Assembly: GCA_041743085.1 (NCBI GenBank)
Contig: JBGTNL010000093.1
Coordinates: 62,001 to 126,000 of the forward strand
DNA from: JAFMPW01 sp041743085
GTDB taxonomy: Bacteria > Bacteroidota > Bacteroidia > Flavobacteriales > Flavobacteriaceae
Length of the DNA stretch: 64,000 nucleotides
Direction of reading: 5' to 3'
The notes beneath the pieces are model-generated. The model saw nothing but the letters and a program-made list of their open reading frames with translations, had not been told where the DNA came from and ran no database searches. This document shows positions 43,680-52,674 of this stretch, in pieces. The number at the start of each line of letters is the position of its first letter. The first letter of the stretch is position 1. Position numbers and translations under genes: made by a program.

Positions 43680-44189
43680 ATGATCCAATCGATCACCAAA
43701 AGTCATTTGACCCACCTACAGCTCCTGATACAGAGGCTGTCTGACGTGCAATTGGGCGAATCGCTCGAAATCCTTGGGGGTTCTTCCGTCGGAAACCACG
43801 TAAGGCATATTTTGGAATTTTACATATGTCTGTGCGAGGCGCTGGAAACGGGAGAATTAAACTATGATCTTAGAAAAAGGGATAAAGCCATGGAAGGCAG
43901 TACGGCTAAATGCGTTCAGATAATTACCCACATTTTAAAAAAACTAAGCAAGTACGACACCGATTTTCCGATCAAATTATATGCCGACTACTCCATTTCG
44001 GTCGAAAATGGGAAGATTTCGCTGAACACTACCTTTTACCGGGAGCTTTTGTATAACGTAGAGCATATTGTGCATCATCTGGCCATAATCAGAATCGGGG
44101 TCGCGTCCAAAGAAGAATTTATTGAAATGGAAGAAAACATGGGCGTGGCGGCATCAACTATTAGAAATAAAAACGTATGTGCACAGTAA
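43680..44189 (+). CDS. DinB-like four-helix protein
   Basis: A 169-residue protein of the DinB/YfiT-like superfamily. The metal-site histidines are visible in GNHVRHILEFY near residue 37 and VEHIVHHLAIIRIG near 127. Members are putative metal-dependent hydrolases or thiol transferases; the substrate here is unknown. It is the first gene of a tightly packed five-gene operon, overlapping the next by 13 bases. Confidence 0.78.
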   Translation: MIQSITKSHLTHLQLLIQRLSDVQLGESLEILGGSSVGNHVRHILEFYICLCEALETGELNYDLRKRDKAMEGSTAKCVQIITHILKKLSKYDTDFPIKLYADYSISVENGKISLNTTFYRELLYNVEHIVHHLAIIRIGVASKEEFIEMEENMGVAASTIRNKNVCAQ

Positions 44190-44881
44190 GCTATGTCCCT
44201 GAAAAGAAAGGCTACATATTGACCTTTAACAGGGACGAAGACCCATCAAGAAAGGCGGAACTGCCGAAAAAATTAACCTTAGGCAACGGCACGGTTATTA
44301 CGGCGCCAAGGGATAAGCAGGGGGGAGGCACCTGGATTGCCCAGGATGAAAATGGAAGGTCAGCCTGTCTTTTAAATGGTGCTTTTTTCAAACACATCCG
44401 CCAATCACCATACAGAATGAGCCGGGGCCAGCTTGTGATTAAGGCGTTTGAATTTTCCGATTTTGACGATTTCTTGTCTGATATATGTTTGGATGCGATT
44501 GAACCATTCACGCTTTTATTGATAGCACCGGAAAAAATACAAAAATTGGTTTGGGACGGTGTCGAAAAATATATCGAAAAGCTATCTGCAAAGGAGGTGC
44601 ATCTCTGGTCATCGGCTACGCTATATACATCAGCGCAACATGCACACAAATACAGCTATTTTATAGAGGCTTTAAAGAATAAAGGTTCGGGCAGCGATCA
44701 AATTTTACGGATACATGGGAAAGAAACCGACACGTCGTTTATAATAGACCATCCTCTTGTAAAGACCGTGAGTATTACACAATTGGTGTACGATGGTGGG
44801 AATTCGAATCAGACATATATTATAAAGGAACCATCAAATGAAAAAAAGATATCAGTTTCTGGTAGTTTTAATCAGTCTTAA
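44177..44881 (+). CDS. NRDE family protein (TANGO2-like)
   Basis: A 234-residue protein beginning MCTVSYVPEKKGYILTFNRD and then ED, the NRDE signature; Cys2 would become the N-terminal nucleophile of an Ntn-hydrolase fold. GGGTWIAQDENGRSACLLNG near residue 52 is also typical. TANGO2 relatives are linked to haem and lipid handling, but bacterial function is not settled. It overlaps the DinB-like gene by 13 bases and the YHS gene by 44 bases. Confidence 0.85.
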   Translation: MCTVSYVPEKKGYILTFNRDEDPSRKAELPKKLTLGNGTVITAPRDKQGGGTWIAQDENGRSACLLNGAFFKHIRQSPYRMSRGQLVIKAFEFSDFDDFLSDICLDAIEPFTLLLIAPEKIQKLVWDGVEKYIEKLSAKEVHLWSSATLYTSAQHAHKYSYFIEALKNKGSGSDQILRIHGKETDTSFIIDHPLVKTVSITQLVYDGGNSNQTYIIKEPSNEKKISVSGSFNQS

Positions 44882-45308
44882 TTTAGTTTCTGCTCAGGAT
44901 ACCACCGAAGACAGGACCGTAAACCAAAAGGAAGGAGTTGGCATAGAAGGCTATGATGCGGTAAGCTATTTTATAGGCAAACCCCTGAAAGGCAAGGATA
45001 ATTATCAAACCCGGTATAAAGGGGTTACCTATAAATTCACTAATGAGTCTAATTTAAATACCTTCCAAAAGGATCCCGAAAATTATCTTCCGGTATACGG
45101 GGGATGGTGCGCGTACGCTGTCGGCGATAGCGGGGATCTGGTCCCTGTTGACCCGGGATCCTATAAGATCATCGATGGCAAGCTCTACCTGTTCTATCAT
45201 TCCTTTTTTAATAACACTTTGAAAAAGTGGAACAAGGAGGAGGCTCAATTATTGCAAAAAGCCGATATGAACTGGGAAGAACGCTTAAAAAAGAGGGAAA
45301 ATGAGTAA
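44838..45308 (+). CDS. YHS-domain exported protein
   Basis: A 156-residue protein with a signal peptide (MKKRYQFLVVLISLNLVSAQ) and a YHS domain: GIEGYDAVSYFIGKPLKGKD, then YKFTNESNLNTFQKDPENYLPVYGGWCAYAV. YHS domains often handle metals, but this type is uncharacterised. It overlaps NRDE by 44 bases and the next gene by 8, so translation is probably coupled. Confidence 0.85.
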   Translation: MKKRYQFLVVLISLNLVSAQDTTEDRTVNQKEGVGIEGYDAVSYFIGKPLKGKDNYQTRYKGVTYKFTNESNLNTFQKDPENYLPVYGGWCAYAVGDSGDLVPVDPGSYKIIDGKLYLFYHSFFNNTLKKWNKEEAQLLQKADMNWEERLKKRENE

Positions 45309-45678
45309 GAAAACTTTATACTACCTTGAAAGGACAGCGGCGATAATTGCCGCCATTATATTTCTTCAAACACTCTACTATAAGTTTACTGCCCATCCCG
45401 ATAGTGTTCATATCTTTACGGTCATCGGCGGAGAACCCTATACCAGAATCGGGTCTGGTATTCTGGAGTTGATCATTAGCGGTTTATTGCTCTACCGAGG
45501 AACTTCACTTTACGGAGCCATTTTGGGACTTGTGGTTACTATCGGTGCCATAGCATTACACATTTTAAAACTGGGAATTTCGGTAAATGGTGACGGCGGA
45601 TTACTATTTGCCTTGGCAATTACAGCGTTCTTGTGCTGTACCACCGTGGTAATCCTTAAAAGAGGATATTTAAAATAG
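45301..45678 (+). CDS. DoxX-like small membrane protein
   Basis: A 125-residue protein with four hydrophobic segments (about 10-30, 47-65, 68-88, 100-118). The first ends in LQTLYYKFTAHPDSV and the second begins GSGILELIISGLLL, which fits the DoxX family of inner-membrane proteins. Function is unknown; DoxX proteins elsewhere take part in redox stress responses. It overlaps the YHS gene by 8 bases. Confidence 0.75.
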   Translation: MSKKTLYYLERTAAIIAAIIFLQTLYYKFTAHPDSVHIFTVIGGEPYTRIGSGILELIISGLLLYRGTSLYGAILGLVVTIGAIALHILKLGISVNGDGGLLFALAITAFLCCTTVVILKRGYLK

Positions 45679-45702
45679 GGCGATAACTAAACTGGTATAA
45701 TT

Positions 45703-46749
45703 ATGCTTGCGCTTCGGGACCGACCCTGGTTTATTAAGTTGAATAATCCCGAATTTTGGCCCATGTGGTTGTACTACATACCTGTCTGGATACAACATTT
45801 CTGGCTTTCGTTGAAGCTAAGGAATGTCTTCTTTTTTCTAGGCACAAACCCCGCCATAAAAGGATTTATCCTGAGTGATTCCAAGTATAGGACGCTTCAG
45901 TTGGTTCCGGAAAAATACAGGCCAAAGACGGTCCTAATCCATAAGGAAGATACCATTTCCGACGTGTTGAATGCCATGAAGGAAAATAAAATTGCCTTTC
46001 CGGTAATTTTAAAACCCGACATTGGTTTCCGGGGATTGGGCGTACGAAAGATTGAAAATGCAACTATGCTCGAAACAACTTTGGCTACAGTCGGAGCGGA
46101 CTATATTATCCAGGAATTTATATGCTGTCCCCTGGAACTTGGCATTTTTTACTACCGTTATCCGGATGAGAGAAACGGGCATATCCCCTCCATAACCATC
46201 AAGGAATTTCTGAAGGTTACCGGTAACGGCAAAGATTCTTTGGCAAAGCTCGTTTTGAAAAATCAAAGAGCGATTTTGTTAAAGGAAAAAATCAAACTGC
46301 GCTTTGAGAAGGAATGGGACGAAATTTTAGAAAATGGCCAAATCCTGGTATTGGAGTGTATCGGGAATCATAATAAAGGCACAAAATTCATTAATGGAAA
46401 TGCGCTGTTGGACAATGCGTTGCTCAAGGTTTTCGATGAGCTGAACCATCAAATGAACGGGTTTTATTTTGGCCGGTTCGATATAAAGGCTTCCTCCATC
46501 GAATCCATTAAGAATAGGAACTATAAAATATTGGAGGTAAATGGGGTAGGAGGGGAACCTACCCATATTTATGATCCGGGCTCAACCTTTTTCGGGATGT
46601 TAAGGGATCTTTGTTTTGTGTGGAGGGTTGCCGCTAAAATAGCTTCCATTAACTTTAACTTTGGAATAAAAAAGCCAACCTACAGGGAAGCCCACAGCCG
46701 GTGGAAGGAGTATACTTCCTATAAAACGGAACTGGCGATGGAAGACTAA
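45703..46749 (+). CDS. ATP-grasp fold protein, D-Ala-D-Ala ligase-like
   Basis: A 348-residue protein of the ATP-grasp superfamily. FPVILKPDIGFRGLGVRKI near residue 102 supplies the ATP-binding lysine and glycine loop, YIIQEFI the next strand, and KILEVNGVGGEPTHIYDPG near residue 285 the metal-binding Glu and Asn. An N-terminal region with FWPMWLYYIPVWIQHFWLS may touch the membrane. The product is unknown: ATP-grasp enzymes join a carboxylate to an amine or thiol. It follows the DoxX-like gene by 24 bases as the last operon member. Confidence 0.78.
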   Translation: MLALRDRPWFIKLNNPEFWPMWLYYIPVWIQHFWLSLKLRNVFFFLGTNPAIKGFILSDSKYRTLQLVPEKYRPKTVLIHKEDTISDVLNAMKENKIAFPVILKPDIGFRGLGVRKIENATMLETTLATVGADYIIQEFICCPLELGIFYYRYPDERNGHIPSITIKEFLKVTGNGKDSLAKLVLKNQRAILLKEKIKLRFEKEWDEILENGQILVLECIGNHNKGTKFINGNALLDNALLKVFDELNHQMNGFYFGRFDIKASSIESIKNRNYKILEVNGVGGEPTHIYDPGSTFFGMLRDLCFVWRVAAKIASINFNFGIKKPTYREAHSRWKEYTSYKTELAMED

Positions 46750-46785
46750 AGATTTTCGCAACCGGTTTTAAGGAATCTCTCGGAT

Positions 46786-47049
46786 TTAAATTAAGACCGT
46801 TGGTCGGGGATAAACATCATTTGCTATTGTATTCAAAGTGAATTCTGCTTCTTCGGGATGACAATTAACGCACCGCTTATGGCCTAGTACCCCCAACACT
46901 TTGTTAAAAGTAGTGTTCGCAGTAGCAACCGCAATTGGTACGGTTGTGTTTACAAGGTCTTTAGGCAGAAATGAATTTCTAAAAGATATTCCGAATAATG
47001 CCGGGGTCAGGATCATTACCAACCCATAGCTGCTAAATCTATTTTTCAT
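46786..47049 (-). pseudogene. Truncated secreted protein with one c-type haem motif
   Basis: An 87-residue frame starts directly after the PhoD-like stop, with a signal-like N-terminus and VLGHKRCVNCHPEE, a CxxCH haem site. It resembles the start of small di-haem proteins in which HKRCxNCHP is followed by a longer domain, but here the sequence soon departs and ends. A frameshifted or decayed gene seems more likely than an intact one. Confidence 0.45.
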
Positions 47050-48672
47050 CTATTCGGTGTTAAGTGCCACAGTGATTGGCCATCCTTCAAATTGTTTGGC
47101 ATTTGGTTGTGTGACATCCACATATCTGGGCCAGCATTCAAAGGTTGCTGTTTTATCCTCTTTGTTGAATCGAATTAATCCGTAACCACTCCCTTTTGAA
47201 GGGCTTTCAGGATTTACATAGGCCTTCATGCTAATTTTGTTATTAAAACCGTCCAGATAATCCCCCGTCCAGGGGAGGGTGGTATTTTTATTTGGATTGG
47301 CACCGGCCTTTTCATCTTCAGGCCACCACCAGCGGCTATAGTAATCATTGACTATGGCAGGCACCACAAAAGCCCACGGCCCATCACCGAATTCATCGAT
47401 GCCCTGTTTAATTACCGTGGCAAGATGCTGGTCACCGGCGAGGTGAATGGCATTGGCTTTTCGAATTGCTTGCAGGGCTTTTTTCCTGCCGGTTTGAGGC
47501 CAACCATTGGAATCGAGATCGGCATGCAGTCGATTATCCAGGGTGCCATGGATATGTGCACCGCCACAAAATCCGGTTTGGGATAACACCACCTTAATGG
47601 CATCCGTATTTTTTGCAGCCCAGTCTTCCAAAAAATTTAATTGCCGGTCCCCCAAAAGTGTAAGTCCCGGAAGGTCTATTGACGCCGGATCGTAATCCGG
47701 GTTTCTTATATGATCTGGCCGGGGACCTTGTTGTGGGATCTTCCCTTCCGGCCCTGATTTGAACTTTCGATCTTCCAGGATGGCAAAATCTATTCCTCCC
47801 AGGAGGAGATTCGTGTAATAAACCCCGATACCCTGCTCAACCGCGGTGGGGTCATAGGGATCAGGGAGGTGTGCTGTCTGGCAGCGTTCCACCATTTTCA
47901 CATATTCAGGATGATAGCGGTATCCGCCGTCCGGGCTTCCCTCAGCGGTGGAGACCTTGCCATTTTCACCCCATAAATTCCCCTGGCCAATATCGTGGTC
48001 GTCCGGTATCGTAATGGCGGGGCGATTGCGAAAAGTTTCCCTGAATTGCAACCCGAATTTCAACCATGCCGCAGTATGTTCCGTATGATCATAGGATTGA
48101 TCTCCTGCAAAAAAAATAAGATCGGGGTTCTGATGGTTTATATTCCGCACATAGTTTTCCCGCATCCCCCTGTCCTTGTTAGAATTACAGGATAATGCCG
48201 CAAGAACAATCGTATCCCGCTCTGTAGGATCTTTTCTGACCGTTCCTTCAAAATAGGCCTTCTTTCCATGTCTGATCTGATATTTTTTATCGGTATCTTT
48301 AGCCCAATCTTCAACTCTGAAAAGGGCGGACCATCCCAAATAATTTACTGTTGCCGTTTGTATTTCTTTCCAGTTGTTATCTTCCATAATGGCAAGTCGC
48401 ACCTCCCTGCTCTCATCTGGGTACAACGGGTATAATTGCGCACTCAGTTTTAATGTAGCATCTGATACCGTATAGATCCCAAAGGCTATGACGCTGTCCC
48501 GGGCTACTTTTAAATTTATGATCGGATTGTCGGCTCTGTTCCACCAGTCATTGATAGCTAATGTATCCACGTCAGAAAAAGGGGCTACCAAAAACGGTTC
48601 CATTTTTGTTTGTGGTTCCGAACAACTAAGAAGGAGGAGGGTTATAAGAATGGGGAAAAGAAAATTTCGCAT
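47050..48672 (-). CDS. PhoD-like alkaline phosphatase/phosphodiesterase lipoprotein
   Basis: A 540-residue protein with a lipoprotein signal (MRNFLFPILITLLLLSC, Cys17). The metallophosphatase core has FFAGDQSYDHTEH near residue 190, IPDDHDIGQGNLWGE near 223 and a late HLAGDQHLATV, consistent with the PhoD family of Fe/Ca phosphodiesterases. Relatives release phosphate from phosphodiesters outside the inner membrane. It occupies the accessory segment with a haem-protein scrap at its 3' end. Confidence 0.85.
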   Translation of the reverse strand: MRNFLFPILITLLLLSCSEPQTKMEPFLVAPFSDVDTLAINDWWNRADNPIINLKVARDSVIAFGIYTVSDATLKLSAQLYPLYPDESREVRLAIMEDNNWKEIQTATVNYLGWSALFRVEDWAKDTDKKYQIRHGKKAYFEGTVRKDPTERDTIVLAALSCNSNKDRGMRENYVRNINHQNPDLIFFAGDQSYDHTEHTAAWLKFGLQFRETFRNRPAITIPDDHDIGQGNLWGENGKVSTAEGSPDGGYRYHPEYVKMVERCQTAHLPDPYDPTAVEQGIGVYYTNLLLGGIDFAILEDRKFKSGPEGKIPQQGPRPDHIRNPDYDPASIDLPGLTLLGDRQLNFLEDWAAKNTDAIKVVLSQTGFCGGAHIHGTLDNRLHADLDSNGWPQTGRKKALQAIRKANAIHLAGDQHLATVIKQGIDEFGDGPWAFVVPAIVNDYYSRWWWPEDEKAGANPNKNTTLPWTGDYLDGFNNKISMKAYVNPESPSKGSGYGLIRFNKEDKTATFECWPRYVDVTQPNAKQFEGWPITVALNTE

Positions 48673-49146
48673 TCGGGATAGGATTTTATTAGTACTTAAT
48701 CATCTAAGAAGGAAATATACCTCAAATTTAATATATTGACCGTTAACGATGAAAAGGCTAAATAAGTAAAAACTTGTTTTTGTTTATCATACCTAGTCTG
48801 GTGTACATCATGTTGTCACTGTTGAAGCAAACAATATTCTTAGCCTTGCACGAATAGATGCAGGCATTCGAGATTACTTTTGCCGATTTTGTATAGATGT
48901 AAGGGGTAAAAGGTTTTGCAATACTCTAGGAAATCAATATCCTGACAGATTCCTTAAATAGAATACACCTAATAAAAGACATTTTTAAGGTTTTTCCTTT
49001 TAATAATGGACATCTGCAATTCAATTTGTAAGGGTTTATTAAATTTCAATTCCCATTTGATGACAGCAATAAGAAATTAAAGAAGTAGTCCTAAATTTGA
49101 AGATCCTGTTATGAACACCTAAAGGTTAGATATTTTTTTTGGGTAT
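48673..49146. other. A/T-rich gap with no recognised gene
   Basis: The 474 bases between the PhoD-like gene and engB hold no convincing reading frame on either strand. A CAAATTTA (minus-strand TAAATTTG) at 48723-48730 could be the -7 element of the PhoD-like gene, but lacks a partner TTG. Confidence 0.4.
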
Positions 49147-49773
49147 TCAACTTGTACTTATGTTACCGGTAAAAAAATCTTCATTAATTGCCTCGATATA
49201 TTCCAACACTTCGTCCTTACCCCTAAAATTTGTGGATGAAGTTACAAAATGAGGCGGGGCTTCTTCCCACAAGCCGCTTATGAGTTCCTGAATGTAGGTC
49301 CCAATATGATTTTCTATGGCTTTTGGTTTAAGTTTATCGGCCTTTGTGAAAATTATGGAAAATGGGATCCTGTTTTCTCCCAGCCACGCCATAAATTCAA
49401 GATCCATTTTTTGAGGTTCATGCCGTATATCTACCAATACAAAGGCACTGACCAATTGCCTGCGTTTCCTGAAGTATTCAGTGATGTATTTTTGGAATGT
49501 CTTTTTATTTTTTTTTGAAGCCCGGGCGTAGCCATATCCGGGAAGATCTACCAAAAACCAATTGTTGTTAATTTTAAAGTGGTTTATGAGTTGGGTTTTG
49601 CCCGGCCTCCCGGAGGTTTTTGCAAGATTTTTTCGTTCCGTGAGCATATTGATCAGGGAGGATTTACCCACATTGGAGCGACCGATAAACGCATATTCCG
49701 GCAAAGTTTCCTTTGGGCATTTTTCCACGCTGGAGTTGCTCATTACAAAGTCGGCCGACTTTATTTTCATCAC
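49147..49773 (-). CDS. engB: Ribosome biogenesis GTP-binding protein EngB/YsxC
   Basis: A 208-residue TrmE-Era-EngA-like GTPase. G1 is GRSNVGKSSLIN near residue 32, G3 is DLPGYG, and G4 is TKADK; the N-terminus has the usual PEYAFIGRSN lead. It assists assembly of the large ribosomal subunit. It lies 9 bases after the alpha/beta hydrolase on the same strand, and the pair sits between gldC and mraZ in many flavobacteria. Confidence 0.94.
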   Translation of the reverse strand: MMKIKSADFVMSNSSVEKCPKETLPEYAFIGRSNVGKSSLINMLTERKNLAKTSGRPGKTQLINHFKINNNWFLVDLPGYGYARASKKNKKTFQKYITEYFRKRRQLVSAFVLVDIRHEPQKMDLEFMAWLGENRIPFSIIFTKADKLKPKAIENHIGTYIQELISGLWEEAPPHFVTSSTNFRGKDEVLEYIEAINEDFFTGNISTS

Positions 49774-49782
49774 TAAAGGCGT

Positions 49783-50556
49783 TTAAAAGTTACGCTTTCG
49801 CAGCCAGGCGTCAAGAATTGCATTAAATTCATTTGGATGCTCCATCATAGGGGCGTGCCCGCATTTTTCGATCCAAAAAAGCTCGGAGTTGGGCAGTAAG
49901 TCGTGAAATTCCTTAGCCACATCCGGTGGAGTAACGGTATCATTTTTACCCCAAATGATACAGGTAGGCGTATTCATTTTAGGAAGATCTTTCGACATAT
50001 TATGCCGGATGGCACTTTTTGCTATGGCCAGGGTCTTAACAAGTTTCCTTCTATCGTTTACGGTCGCGAAAACTTCATCTACAATTTCCTTGGTGGCCAC
50101 TTCGGGGTCATAAAAAACATTTTCGGCCTTCTGTTTTATAAAATCATAATCGCCTCGTTTGGGATAGCCATCACCCATTGCACTTTCGTAGAGCCCTGAA
50201 CTACCTGTTATTACAAGCGCCCTCACCATGTTTGGATAAAGTTTGGTATGCAGCAGCCCAATATGGCCCCCTAGGGAATTCCCCAATAAGATAACGTCTT
50301 TTAGCCCCTTGAATTCGATGAACTTTTCCAGGAATTTGGCAAAGTTCTTTACATTGGTCCTCATAAGGGGCATGCCGTATATAGGTAGTTCCGGTACAAA
50401 AACCTGATACCCTTTCTTGGGAAAATAATCGGTTACCCCATGAAAATTACTCAAGCCGCCCATCAATCCGTGCAGAATAATCATAGGAGTACCTTCTCCG
50501 ACTTCAATATACCTGTATTTACCCTCGGCAATTATTTTGTCTTCCATTAAGGACAA
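49783..50556 (-). CDS. Alpha/beta hydrolase
   Basis: A 257-residue alpha/beta-hydrolase fold protein without a signal peptide. The oxyanion loop is ILHGLMGGLSN near residue 28, the nucleophile elbow is GNSLGGH (Ser near 94), the acid is in WGKNDTVTPP near 206, and the His is in CGHAPMMEHP near 235. The substrate is unknown. It is divergent from mraZ, so its promoter shares that spacer. Confidence 0.88.
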   Translation of the reverse strand: MSLMEDKIIAEGKYRYIEVGEGTPMIILHGLMGGLSNFHGVTDYFPKKGYQVFVPELPIYGMPLMRTNVKNFAKFLEKFIEFKGLKDVILLGNSLGGHIGLLHTKLYPNMVRALVITGSSGLYESAMGDGYPKRGDYDFIKQKAENVFYDPEVATKEIVDEVFATVNDRRKLVKTLAIAKSAIRHNMSKDLPKMNTPTCIIWGKNDTVTPPDVAKEFHDLLPNSELFWIEKCGHAPMMEHPNEFNAILDAWLRKRNF

Positions 50557-50746
50557 CTTCTGATATCAGTTGGCAAATATAGGCATTTCCGAAGAATACA
50601 AATACCTTTGTTCAAATAGGTCTCACCATCTTTCGGAAGTTTAGCGGGGGCAATTACCGGATTTTTTAACCTTCCGGAAACCCCAGTATATTGCCCGGTT
50701 ATTTTAGACATTACTTCGATCTTAAATCAAATAATTTATCAACAAA

Positions 50747-50771
50747 GTGGTAATTTGTGGTAAATAGTGGT
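50747..50771. promoter_or_regulatory. MraZ operator: three GTGGT boxes at 10-bp spacing
   Basis: GTGGT occurs at 50747-50751, 50757-50761 and 50767-50771, with 5-base spacers, so all lie on one DNA face. MraZ is known in other bacteria to bind direct GTGG-type repeats with this spacing in the mra promoter. The boxes lie just upstream of the -7 element and over the -33 region. Confidence 0.85.
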
Positions 50772-50782
50772 AATAATTTCTA

Positions 50783-50790
50783 TATATTTG
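50783..50790 (+). promoter_or_regulatory. -7 element of the mraZ promoter
   Basis: TATATTTG fits TAnnTTTG exactly, 33 bases before the mraZ start. No TTG is at the standard distance; the MraZ boxes occupy that place. Confidence 0.65.
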
Positions 50791-50822
50791 AGTTGTATTA
50801 ATTACAAACCAACCAATTTCAG

Positions 50823-51287
50823 ATGATAAGCTTCATTGGTACATACGAATGCAAGGCCGATGCTAAGGGTAGGGTTATGATCCCTGTTACCCTCAAGAAT
50901 CAGATGGCGCCTGTTCTGAACAAAGGTTTTGTGATAAAGCGATCAGTTTTTCAACCTTGCCTGGAATTGTACCCTATGGAGGAATGGGCACTGCTAATGG
51001 AGAAGATGAATAAGAAAAACAGATTTAAGAAAAAGAACAATGATTTTATAAGGAGGTTTTCTGCCGGCGTAAAACCTGTAGAGATCGATGCTACCGGGCG
51101 GCTGCTTATTCCTAAAAACCTCATATCAATTGCCGGGATCAAAAAGGAGGTTGTTCTAAGTTCTGCTATCAACATCATTGAGATCTGGGATAATGATAGT
51201 TATGAAAAGGTGATCGATGAAACCGCTGAAAATTTTGCCGCATTGGCAGAAGAGGTAATGGGGGATGATGGGGACGAACTATCATAA
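50823..51287 (+). CDS. mraZ: Transcriptional regulator MraZ
   Basis: A 154-residue protein with two SpoVT/AbrB-type half-domains, marked by ADAKGRVMIP near residue 12 and DATGRLLIP near 90. MraZ forms ring-like oligomers and regulates its own operon. It opens the division and cell-wall cluster and ends with a 23-base overlap with rsmH. Three GTGGT boxes upstream are its probable target. Confidence 0.94.
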   Translation: MISFIGTYECKADAKGRVMIPVTLKNQMAPVLNKGFVIKRSVFQPCLELYPMEEWALLMEKMNKKNRFKKKNNDFIRRFSAGVKPVEIDATGRLLIPKNLISIAGIKKEVVLSSAINIIEIWDNDSYEKVIDETAENFAALAEEVMGDDGDELS

Positions 51288-52170
51288 TCCCGTTTTATTG
51301 AAGGAATCTGTTGACGGCCTCAATATAAGGGATACTGGAATTTATGTGGATGTTACGTTTGGTGGGGGAGGGCATTCCAGGGAAATATTAAGAAGGCTGG
51401 GGACAGAAGGAAAATTGTTTGCATTTGATCAGGATGAAGATGCATTGGATAACAAGATAGATGATGATAGATGTATTCTGCTGAATGAAAACTTTAGGTA
51501 TATCACTCAGTTTTTAAAGTTCTATGGCATTCGGAAAGTAGATGGGATCCTTGCGGATTTTGGAGTCTCTTCCCACCAGTTCGACATTGCGGGTCGCGGT
51601 TTTTCTACGCGTTTTGATGCGGATCTCGATATGAGGATGAGCAAAAAAAATAGTATCACTGCCCATCACGTGGTTAATGAGTATTCCTATGATGACCTGA
51701 GGCGTGTTCTGTTTCAGTTCGGCGATCTGAGAAATGCGGATGCCATGGCAAGAAGTATTATAGCGCATAGAACAAATAGTGTAATAAAAACAACGAACGA
51801 GTTGAAGCAGACCCTGAAGCAATTTTTGCCAAAGCACAGAGAGCACAAGATCCTGGCGCAGATTTACCAGGCGATTCGCATAGAAGTGAACCAGGAGATC
51901 AGGGTTATTGAGGAATTTTTAACTCAAACGCCGGATTTGATGGAAAAGGGTGGCAGGCTGAGTATTATAAGTTACCACTCTTTGGAAGACAGATTGGTGA
52001 AGCGATTTATCCGTTCGGGACAATTTGAAGGGGATCCTCAAAAGGATTTTTATGGGAACGTAGATGTTCCATTTAAAAAAGTGGGGGGATTGGTAGTTCC
52101 TTCCGCAAAGGAGATCGAAGGGAATAGTAGGGCGCGCAGTGCCAAGCTGAGAATGGCGGAGCGCTTATAA
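51265..52170 (+). CDS. rsmH: 16S rRNA (cytosine-1402-N4)-methyltransferase RsmH
   Basis: A 301-residue SAM-dependent methyltransferase (MraW). Typical segments are YHNPVLLKESVDGL at the start, VTFGGGGHSREIL as SAM-binding motif, DGILADFGVSSHQFD, and SYHSLEDRLVKRF near the C-terminus. It methylates C1402 of 16S rRNA. The start overlaps mraZ by 23 bases. A 183-base gap with degenerate repeat-like sequence separates it from ftsL. Confidence 0.95.
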   Translation: MMGTNYHNPVLLKESVDGLNIRDTGIYVDVTFGGGGHSREILRRLGTEGKLFAFDQDEDALDNKIDDDRCILLNENFRYITQFLKFYGIRKVDGILADFGVSSHQFDIAGRGFSTRFDADLDMRMSKKNSITAHHVVNEYSYDDLRRVLFQFGDLRNADAMARSIIAHRTNSVIKTTNELKQTLKQFLPKHREHKILAQIYQAIRIEVNQEIRVIEEFLTQTPDLMEKGGRLSIISYHSLEDRLVKRFIRSGQFEGDPQKDFYGNVDVPFKKVGGLVVPSAKEIEGNSRARSAKLRMAERL

Positions 52171-52353
52171 AAATTGAAATTGGAGTTATGCAAAAGGTTT
52201 CAGATTTGGCACCCGACGAATGCAACCAGGGGAATGCATAGCCTGATCCTCTTGCCGGGGCCAGGTTCAGGGGATATTCCCGAATCGGCATACGGAGGAA
52301 CACTGGGACTAATGTAGCGCTCTCCCCACAGGAATGACAAATAATTTAAGCAA

Positions 52354-52674
52354 ATGCGAAAAGGAATTATAGACATATTAAAAGGCAAATTTTTAGTAAG
52401 CGGGGATGCTCCTAAAAACTGGCTCTTTATAATTTTTGTTTCCTTTTTGGCGGCCGTAATGATCGCAAGTGCGCATAGTGCGGATCGTAAAGTGCATAAG
52501 GTTGCCGCACTGAACGAAAAAGTAAAGGAATTGAGAAGTGAATATGTGGATTTGCACAGGGATCTGCAACGATTAAAACTGGAATCAAAAATTGCCGAGG
52601 TACTGGAAGGAGATGAGTTGTTCCCCTCTGAAACTCCCCCAAAGAAAATACGCGTAAAATCTAAAAAGGAATAA
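52354..52674 (+). CDS. ftsL: FtsL-like cell division protein
   Basis: A 106-residue protein with one membrane segment (about 28-46: LFIIFVSFLAAVMIASAHS) after a short cytoplasmic part, followed by a coiled-coil region (VHKVAALNEKVKELRSEYVD...) and a basic tail. Size, topology and position between rsmH and ftsI match FtsL, a partner of FtsQ and of the FtsI/FtsW synthase. Sequence is poorly conserved in this family, so position carries most weight. It abuts ftsI. Confidence 0.82.
   Translation: MRKGIIDILKGKFLVSGDAPKNWLFIIFVSFLAAVMIASAHSADRKVHKVAALNEKVKELRSEYVDLHRDLQRLKLESKIAEVLEGDELFPSETPPKKIRVKSKKE

Noticed and set aside
52171..52353. Gene or leader between rsmH and ftsL
   Set aside because: No open frame or stem with T run; it looks like degenerate intergenic repeat ending in GGAATGACAA.
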